Below are positions 51,859-57,557 of a DNA stretch of 57,557 nucleotides, in pieces. Position numbers and translations under genes: made by a program. Origin of the DNA: a bacterium (GTDB lineage Bacteria; Hydrothermota; Tepidihabitantia; SM23-42; JAOAFX01). Every line of letters begins with the position of its first letter. The stretch's first letter is position 1. The stretch lies in NCBI GenBank assembly GCA_036382775.1, contig DASVHD010000026.1, positions 1 through 57,557 on the forward strand, read 5' to 3'. Below the pieces are notes generated by a model. The model made no database searches, was not told where the DNA came from, and saw nothing but the letters and a program-made list of their open reading frames with translations.

Positions 51859-53411
51859 ATCTTAACTGCGGTCGGCATGAAGCGGACCGTTTGTTCATCG
51901 ATCCAGTAATCAAAAAGACCCCTGGTCAGGCTGGTCTCGGCCGGCACCGCGATCACGCCCGGGTCTGTATCATGAGAGATCTTTGCCGGCAGGCTCTGCC
52001 GGGATTGCGCCGATTCGACAACGACCGTTTCGCCATCCTTGACGCGCAGAGCCGCGGCATCCTCGGGATTGATCTTGAGCATCTCCGGTTCGAAAAACGC
52101 GCCAAAACAAAAAGCTAGTTTTTCGCCTACCAGCCGGTAACTCTTTTTCTTCCGCTGCCGGGACCGCTCTACGGCCTGTCCGACCCGGGCTTTAAGGTTT
52201 GCGGCAAGCCTTGGCGCTGCCGCTGATTTTTTTTCAGCCGGACTGGTATTTCCAGGCAGCGGCAGCAGTTCTAAGATCGTCCGCACACCGCTGGGCGCCA
52301 GGACCGCCCCGCTGATCGTCTTTTCACCAAAGATTGTCGTCACGGTCCCCGCCTTTTCGATGTTCAAAGCCAAAGGCATGGCCGTGCAAGATCCCACCCG
52401 CCATGGCGTGGCAGCGACCAGGTGGACGCCTTTCAACTCCTTTGCCAGTTGAGGATAATGGTGCGGAAAGAGCTCGCCCAGGCATAACAGGTTCTTTATC
52501 CGCTTTTCCCTGATGCGGTCCATGATCATGGCAAAATCAACGCCGCCGGGATAACCGGCAAACTCGTAAAGCGGTACCAATTTCATGCCCGAGTGATCAC
52601 GCAAAAGCCTGAGTCCTTCGGTCCAGAGCGAGTCATCATACGAGCGTCCAAAAGGCACGGAAGCGAACATGAGCCCGCCCGAGCCCGCGTTCTTAATAAG
52701 CTGCGATATGCCGTTGATGGTTGCGGCCGCCACGCCAGTTGTCTCCTCGATCCCCTGGTCCTCGAGATCGACCAAGGCCAGTAATAGCAAGACCAGCGGT
52801 TCGGTGCCGGCCTTTGCTTTAAGAAAATCCGTGGCAAAAGCGGCGGTGTGCGTTTTCATCGAATCGATAACGACCAGACGGTTCTTCCGGTCGCGCAAAC
52901 GCCAGGCGATGATTTCTTTTGAGATCATCGGACTTTGATTGAATACATCCCCTACAAGGCAGATGACCTGCGCTTTATCGATCTGCTCCGGTGAAAAGGA
53001 TGCCTGCTCATGGATCAAAGACGACAGCGCCGACTCTGATTCCAGGTATGCCGAGGCGTACTGATCAATAGAATTAGCGTGGCAGAACGCAACCAGCCGG
53101 CTGTATTCCTCATGCGTGATGTTCCGGTCGAATACAACCGCCAGTTTCTCCGGCTCAGCGACCATCTTCTGCAGATCCTTGCTGATCCTGTCCCAGGTAA
53201 CGGGACGGTCGTTCTTGAGGGGCTGTGTCAGCCGGCGCGGATGGTCCAGGTAAATGGCCGACGCGCTGCCGCGCGGGCACAGGCGTCCGCTATTCGGCGA
53301 GCCTTTTGGGTATTCGACACCCCTGACTCCAAGATCGTCAAAGACAACCTCCAGTTCGCAACCATATCCGCAGAGCGGACACAGCGTTCGTTTGTTTGCT
53401 GCCATGGTCAT
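51843..53411 (-). CDS. Molybdopterin-oxidoreductase-family Fe-S protein, no Mo ligand visible
   Basis: A 522-aa protein, shorter than catalytic formate dehydrogenases (~700 or more). The N-terminal [4Fe-4S] site is intact: Cys11, 14, 18 and 45 (CPLCGYGC, then LCPRG). The middle has the Rossmann-type halves of the family, and the C-terminus has a dinucleotide-binding-like domain (LRVKDGETVVVESAQS). Around YASAYLESESALSSL, where formate dehydrogenases carry the Sec or Cys that binds Mo, no Cys is present and no in-frame TGA occurs. It is therefore closer to a NuoG-like electron conduit. Its start overlaps the flavoprotein stop by 4 nt. Confidence 0.8.
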   Translation of the reverse strand: MTMAANKRTLCPLCGYGCELEVVFDDLGVRGVEYPKGSPNSGRLCPRGSASAIYLDHPRRLTQPLKNDRPVTWDRISKDLQKMVAEPEKLAVVFDRNITHEEYSRLVAFCHANSIDQYASAYLESESALSSLIHEQASFSPEQIDKAQVICLVGDVFNQSPMISKEIIAWRLRDRKNRLVVIDSMKTHTAAFATDFLKAKAGTEPLVLLLLALVDLEDQGIEETTGVAAATINGISQLIKNAGSGGLMFASVPFGRSYDDSLWTEGLRLLRDHSGMKLVPLYEFAGYPGGVDFAMIMDRIREKRIKNLLCLGELFPHHYPQLAKELKGVHLVAATPWRVGSCTAMPLALNIEKAGTVTTIFGEKTISGAVLAPSGVRTILELLPLPGNTSPAEKKSAAAPRLAANLKARVGQAVERSRQRKKKSYRLVGEKLAFCFGAFFEPEMLKINPEDAAALRVKDGETVVVESAQSRQSLPAKISHDTDPGVIAVPAETSLTRGLFDYWIDEQTVRFMPTAVKIWRKE

Positions 53412-54214
53412 AGGAACGGCTCCCGGATGTCCTTGACATCACGCCAGGTCAGAACCGGACCGTCCTTGCACACGTAGAAATGACCCAGGCGGCAGTGGTT
53501 GCATTTGCCAATACCGCAGGACATGTTCTTTTCCATCGACAGGAAGATATTTTCATCCTTAAAGCCGGCCTCAAGTAAACGCTGGGTCGAGAACTTCATC
53601 ATGAGTGGCGGGCCGCAGACGATCGTCGGGGCGGCTTTTACGTCCACGGGGATCTTGTCCAGGATGGTTGTCACAACACCGACGCGACCGGTCCAGGTCT
53701 GATCGCCAACATCGACCGTGGTCAGGAGATCGACGTTCTTCAATTCCTGCCATTGAGGGATCAAATATTTATAGACAATATCCGCCGGCGTGCGGGCACC
53801 ATACCGGATGTATATCTTTTTGAAATCGCGAGCCTGGCTGAGCAATGCCAGAAACAGGGCGCGCAATGGGGCAAAACCGACCCCGCCGCCGACGATGAAT
53901 ATGTCCTTGCCCTTGAACGCGTCCAGGGGGTAAGGCTTGCCGAAAGGCCCGCGCACGCCGACCGTATCGCCCTCGCTCAGTTTAAAAAGCTCGCGCGTCA
54001 CCTTACCGACCCGCATTATGGTAAACTCCATGTCATCGGCATGCGGTGATGAAGAAGGTGTGAACGGCGCTTCGCCGACGCCCGGTATAGTCAGCTCGGC
54101 AAACTGACCGGCGAGGAAATCGATCGGCCGCTGGTCAAGGATAAAGGTCGTGATCGCGGGGGTTTCCGATATGATCTTCTTGATCTTGACCGCGATCGGA
54201 TAATATGGGTTCAT
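53408..54214 (-). CDS. FAD/NAD(P)-binding subunit (sulfhydrogenase gamma-like)
   Basis: A 268-aa flavoprotein of the ferredoxin-NADP reductase fold, PyrK/NfnA/HydG type. FAD motif region: FLAGQFAELTIPGVGEAPFT. NAD(P) loop: FIVGGGVGFAPLRALFLAL. C-terminal [2Fe-2S] motif: SCGIGKCNHCRLGHFYVC. It would exchange electrons between NAD(P)H and the Fe-S chain. Start ATG 54214 overlaps the previous stop in ATGA; a longer reading to 54328 would put 38 codons over that gene. Confidence 0.9.
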   Translation of the reverse strand: MNPYYPIAVKIKKIISETPAITTFILDQRPIDFLAGQFAELTIPGVGEAPFTPSSSPHADDMEFTIMRVGKVTRELFKLSEGDTVGVRGPFGKPYPLDAFKGKDIFIVGGGVGFAPLRALFLALLSQARDFKKIYIRYGARTPADIVYKYLIPQWQELKNVDLLTTVDVGDQTWTGRVGVVTTILDKIPVDVKAAPTIVCGPPLMMKFSTQRLLEAGFKDENIFLSMEKNMSCGIGKCNHCRLGHFYVCKDGPVLTWRDVKDIREPFL

Positions 54215-55218
54215 AGCGATTGCATGACCTCCCTGATGTCGATCTTTGCTGAACAGCCGCTGAAACAACGGCCGCATCCGGAGCAGGCCCGTTTCTTTTC
54301 GTATTGCGGGAAGTAATTGAACTTGCACTGGAAGCGGTTCCAGAACCGCTCATCGATCGCGCTTCGCGGGTTGGCGCCGCCGCCTACCCGCGCGTATGCC
54401 GCATAGTAACACGCATCCCAGCTCCGCACGCGCTCCATGTCCGTCCCTTTCTGATAATCGCTGAGGAGGAAACAATAACAGGTCGGACATGCATGCAGGC
54501 AGGCAAAGCACTCCACACACGCGTCACGGGCCTTGCGGATCGCCGCTTTAGGCGCCTTTTCGATCAGCCAAGCCAGGTTCTCTTTCAAACCCTTGGGATT
54601 GATCTCCTCCAGCCGCTGCATAGCATGGCGCCGCACCGCGTCGCGCTCTTCCTCATGCTCGCGCTGTGCATCACTGAACAATCTTTGATTGTCGCTGACG
54701 ATAGCCTCGCCTCGGTCGGTCCTGGCATCAAAAAACAATCCGTTCTTTAATCGGGTGACGTTTATATCGCACATTTCTTCGCCATAGGGTTTCCCGCCGA
54801 CGAGGTTGCAGAAACAGGTCGGTTCGGGTTCGGGGCAGTCCGCCGAGATAATCACGGTGTTGGACCGCTTGTCCTTGTAAAAGGGATCTGCTGGTTCCCA
54901 TTTCTCGAATACCCGGTCATGCACATCAAGACCGTGGAGGTCGCAGCCCTTCAGACCGATAAGGTATAAGGTCTCACGCTTGCGTCGATCGATATCGACC
55001 GGGAACCGCGCGACCGTATCGCGCGACGGCAAAAAGAAATGCTTCATGTTCTCAGCCGTCCGGATCCCCGAGAAATCAGGTACGAGCAGCGGTTCCTGAC
55101 CATAACGTACAAAATGTCTTTTTTTGTCTATTACCGCCGAATAGTAAACGGTCCCTTGGTGTGAAAGGGCTTCGATGAACTCTAAAATATTTTTTTCCGG
55201 GAGTAAGCGATGGCTCAT
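54211..55218 (-). CDS. Fe-S subunit (sulfhydrogenase beta-like)
   Basis: A 335-aa protein of the HydB/anaerobic sulfite reductase A type. It carries two [4Fe-4S] motifs, CVECFACLHACP and CSGCGRCFSGC, in the C-terminal half, and further conserved Cys in ADCPEPEPTCFCN. In archaeal sulfhydrogenases this subunit pairs with the FAD gamma subunit, as here. It is first in the operon, with a ~55-nt leader that contains a palindrome but no Shine-Dalgarno sequence. Confidence 0.9.
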   Translation of the reverse strand: MSHRLLPEKNILEFIEALSHQGTVYYSAVIDKKRHFVRYGQEPLLVPDFSGIRTAENMKHFFLPSRDTVARFPVDIDRRKRETLYLIGLKGCDLHGLDVHDRVFEKWEPADPFYKDKRSNTVIISADCPEPEPTCFCNLVGGKPYGEEMCDINVTRLKNGLFFDARTDRGEAIVSDNQRLFSDAQREHEEERDAVRRHAMQRLEEINPKGLKENLAWLIEKAPKAAIRKARDACVECFACLHACPTCYCFLLSDYQKGTDMERVRSWDACYYAAYARVGGGANPRSAIDERFWNRFQCKFNYFPQYEKKRACSGCGRCFSGCSAKIDIREVMQSL

Positions 55219-55233
55219 GTTAATAGATAAAAA

Positions 55234-55250
55234 TATGATAATTCATCATA
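55234..55250. promoter_or_regulatory. Palindrome in the hydrogenase-operon leader
   Basis: TATGAT-AATTC-ATCATA, perfect 6-bp arms, between the predicted transcription start (~55274) and the start codon of the first gene. Candidate operator or mRNA hairpin. Confidence 0.4.
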
Positions 55251-55280
55251 AAATCGGAATAATTCAATATCATGAACCGT

Positions 55281-55308
55281 ATTATAATAAAAAAAAGGGC
55301 GTTGTCAA
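55281..55308 (-). promoter_or_regulatory. Promoter of the hydrogenase operon
   Basis: Minus strand: TTGACA (55308-55303), 16 bp, TATAAT (55286-55281), a full consensus. It is divergent from the hutI promoter. Confidence 0.8.
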
Positions 55309-55340
55309 GAATGCACAAGTGCGGATGAACCGGTCTGTCC

Positions 55341-55368
55341 TTGACTTGTCTATTTTTTGGTGTAGAAT
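55341..55368 (+). promoter_or_regulatory. Leaderless-type promoter of hutI
   Basis: TTGACT (55341-55346), 16 bp, TAGAAT (55363-55368), 6 nt, then the ATG at 55375. Confidence 0.7.
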
Positions 55369-55374
55369 TGACCA

Positions 55375-56574
55375 ATGACGTCACTTTTGATCAAAAAAGC
55401 CTCCGAGATCCTCACCATGACCGACGGCATCGGACTGATCAAGGACAGCTCGATCATGATCGATGACGGGGTCGTCAAACATGTCGGGAAGATCGACGGG
55501 CACGTCAAAGGAGAAACGATCGATGCCCGGGGATGCCTTGTCATACCCGGTTTTGTCGACGCGCATACCCATCTTGTCTTTGCCGGATCGCGCGAGCACG
55601 AGTTCGAGCTGAGGAATTCAGGCATTAAATACGAAAAGATCGCGAAACAGGGCGGCGGTATTTTCAGCACGGTTCTGGAAACCCGCAAGGCCAGCGAAGA
55701 CGACCTGTTCAGTCTGGGGATGAAAAGGATCGAAAAGATCATGCAAAGCGGGACCACGACCGTGGAAATAAAGAGCGGTTACGGGCTTTCAAAAAGCGAA
55801 GAGATCAAGATGCTACGGGTGATAAAGCGCCTTAAGGAGCACGCGCCGATCGATGTTGTACCAACTTACCTGGTTCATGCGATACCGCCGCAGATGAAGG
55901 CGCGCGATTACATCGACATGGTCAACGAAGAGATCATCCCCGAGGTGGCAAGGGATAAGCTCGCTGCGTTCTGCGATATTTTCTGCGACAAGACCGCCTT
56001 TACCCGGAAGCAAAGCGAACTGGTGCTCATCCGCGCCCGGGAATTCAACTTGAAATTGAAGATCCATGCCGACGAACTAACCAATTCAGGGGGCGCCACT
56101 CTCGCCGCCAAACTGGGTTGCACGTCGGCCGATCATCTGATTTTTACGACCAGGTCCGGTATCAAGGACATGAAGAAATCGGGCGTGATACCCGTCCTCC
56201 TGCCGGGGACATCCCTGTTCCTGAAATCAAAGGTAAAACCCAAAATCCATCTGTTCATGAAGTACCGAACACCGGTAGCGATCAGTTCGGATTACAACCC
56301 CGGCACCTGTATGATCTACTCGATGCCGGTGATCATGTCGCTGGCCTGCATGCTTTACGGATTGACCGCAGAAAAGGCGTTCGAGGCAGCGACCATAAAC
56401 AGCGCCCGCGCCCTGGACATTGCGGACCGGGTTGGATCGCTGAGGCCGGGCGGACAGGCCGATGTGGTGATCCTCAACACCGATCATTTCGGCAAAGTTC
56501 CGTACCAATGCGCAGAACCGATGGTAAGAATGGTCATAAAAAAGGGGAAGATAGTCTATGGAAAGAATAGTTGA
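55375..56574 (+). CDS. hutI: Imidazolonepropionase
   Basis: A 399-aa amidohydrolase of normal length that opens imidazolone propionate to formimino-glutamate, the third step of histidine breakdown. Metal site GFVDAHTHLVFAGSREHEF, substrate region TVEIKSGYGLSKSEEIKM, and KLKIHADELTNSGGA. The ATG follows a -10 box by 6 nt, so the message is probably leaderless. The next gene, ftcD, starts inside its last 17 nt, so the two steps are coupled. hutH and hutU are not in the window. Confidence 0.96.
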   Translation: MTSLLIKKASEILTMTDGIGLIKDSSIMIDDGVVKHVGKIDGHVKGETIDARGCLVIPGFVDAHTHLVFAGSREHEFELRNSGIKYEKIAKQGGGIFSTVLETRKASEDDLFSLGMKRIEKIMQSGTTTVEIKSGYGLSKSEEIKMLRVIKRLKEHAPIDVVPTYLVHAIPPQMKARDYIDMVNEEIIPEVARDKLAAFCDIFCDKTAFTRKQSELVLIRAREFNLKLKIHADELTNSGGATLAAKLGCTSADHLIFTTRSGIKDMKKSGVIPVLLPGTSLFLKSKVKPKIHLFMKYRTPVAISSDYNPGTCMIYSMPVIMSLACMLYGLTAEKAFEAATINSARALDIADRVGSLRPGGQADVVILNTDHFGKVPYQCAEPMVRMVIKKGKIVYGKNS

Positions 56575-57557
56575 GTGCGTTCCGAATTTTAGCGAAGGCC
56601 GTAACAAAGAGACGATCGACGCCATCGTGCAGGAGATCAAATCCGCCGGGGTCCAGCTCCTGGACGTTCAGATGAACGCGGACCATAACCGGGCGGTCAT
56701 CAGTTTCATCGGCGGTCCGGAGCAAGCGTTGGAAGCGGCGTTTAACGCCACAAAAAAGGCGGCGCAACTTATCGATCTGACTAAACACCAGGGTGAACAT
56801 CCCCGCGTCGGCGCGACCGATGTCATACCGTTCGTACCCATCACCAATATTTCAGTGGAGGAATGCGTTGAACTCGCGCGCCGCCTGGGCAAACGGATCG
56901 CTACGGAGTTAAGCATCCCGGTTTACCTCTACGAAGCGGCCGCTACCAAGCCGGACCGCGAGAACCTGGCGAACATCCGGAAGGGTGAATTCGAAGGATT
57001 AAGCAAGGATATTGAGACCGATCCTGACCGCGCGCCGGATTTTGGCCCGGCCAAGGTTCATCCGACCGCCGGGGCCACGGTCGTGGGAGCGCGGTTCCCG
57101 CTGATTGCCTATAACATTAACCTTAACACCGCCGACGTTTCGGTCGCCAAGAACATTGCCAAGGCGATCCGTTTTCGCGACGGCGGGTTCCGGCACGCCA
57201 AAGCCCTGGGTTTTGAACTGAAGGAAGAGAACCTGGCCCAGGTCTCGATCAATATGACCAATTATCTCCAGACCTCCCTTTTCCACGTATTTGAAGCGGT
57301 GCGACGCGAAGCCCAGCGCTACGGCGTAACGGTCAAGGAATCCGAGATCGTCGGTTTGGTCCCGGAAAAGGCCCTGATCGAGACCGCGATCTATTATCTC
57401 CAGCTTAACCGGTTCAATGAGAACCAGATCATGGAGTATCATCTCAGCGGTAAAGCCCATGAAGGGTCATTATTCGATTTTCTCACCGCCTTGTCCGATG
57501 CCACACCGACGCCGGGCGGCGGCAGCGTGGCGGCGCTGCAGGGAGCGCTGGGGACCG
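56558..57557 (+). CDS. ftcD: Glutamate formimidoyltransferase / formimidoyl-THF cyclodeaminase (3' end outside window)
   Basis: 333 complete codons are visible. Residues ~1-300 are the formimidoyltransferase: IVECVPNFSEGRNKETIDAI, RAVISFIGGPEQAL, GEHPRVGATDVIPFVPI. A cyclodeaminase domain begins at the window edge (FLTALSDATPTPGGGSVAAL), so it is the bifunctional form. It moves the formimino group from formimino-glutamate to tetrahydrofolate and releases ammonia, linking histidine breakdown to the one-carbon pool also fed by the glycine cleavage system. The start ATG 56558 lies within the end of hutI. Confidence 0.94.
   Translation, partial: MERIVECVPNFSEGRNKETIDAIVQEIKSAGVQLLDVQMNADHNRAVISFIGGPEQALEAAFNATKKAAQLIDLTKHQGEHPRVGATDVIPFVPITNISVEECVELARRLGKRIATELSIPVYLYEAAATKPDRENLANIRKGEFEGLSKDIETDPDRAPDFGPAKVHPTAGATVVGARFPLIAYNINLNTADVSVAKNIAKAIRFRDGGFRHAKALGFELKEENLAQVSINMTNYLQTSLFHVFEAVRREAQRYGVTVKESEIVGLVPEKALIETAIYYLQLNRFNENQIMEYHLSGKAHEGSLFDFLTALSDATPTPGGGSVAALQGALGT

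Overview
The window carries bacterial chromosomal DNA from an organism that probably belongs to a little-studied candidate phylum of the FCB/WOR-3 (Stahlbacteria-like) type. That placement is an inference. It rests on several secreted proteins ending in a FlgD/T9SS-like C-terminal beta-sandwich, a two-subunit-type glycine decarboxylase, a Lon-like AAA protease with a long coiled-coil insert, and a group 4 [NiFe]-hydrogenase cluster. No IS element, CRISPR array, prophage or rRNA gene was seen.

Layout. 1-4450: the end of an AT-rich secreted protein, an M6 metalloprotease and a membrane spermidine-synthase-like fusion. 4450-13540: a Lon-family protease, then leuS, a zinc-ribbon coiled-coil protein and holA on the minus strand, an AmmeMemoRadiSam-type radical SAM protein and an EamA-like transporter. 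13560-17170: a sigma54 activator with a GAF domain, then a MarR regulator coupled to a secreted PQQ-type beta-propeller. 17240-21540: gcvT-gcvH-gcvPA and a lamin-tail-domain secreted protein. 21600-22490: a repeat island with a GIY-YIG nuclease gene and the tmRNA gene. 22620-26220: thiL, a TGS GTPase and a TPR protein. 26390-40810: a long plus-strand run of ribBA-ribH-nusB-phosphoesterase, grpE-dnaK-dnaJ-rsmE, mreBCD-mrdA-rodA and pepA.

40819-55218 (minus) is the most distinctive part. It is a twelve-gene energy-converting [NiFe]-hydrogenase operon followed by a truncated endonuclease III gene and a DUF1028 protein. The hydrogenase large subunit keeps both NiFe ligand motifs. The membrane arm has three antiporter-like subunits, two of which lack residues needed for proton pumping. 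The peripheral arm carries sulfhydrogenase-type flavin and Fe-S subunits and a molybdopterin-family protein with no Mo ligand. Together these suggest an ion-translocating complex linking NAD(P)H or ferredoxin to H2. 55375-57557: hutI and the start of a bifunctional ftcD for histidine breakdown.

A general feature is the promoter architecture. I find 19 sigma70-like promoters by eye, nearly all with a 16-bp spacer. At seven genes the -10 box ends only 5-7 nt before the start codon, which predicts leaderless mRNAs; other genes have leaders and strong AGGAGG-type ribosome binding sites.
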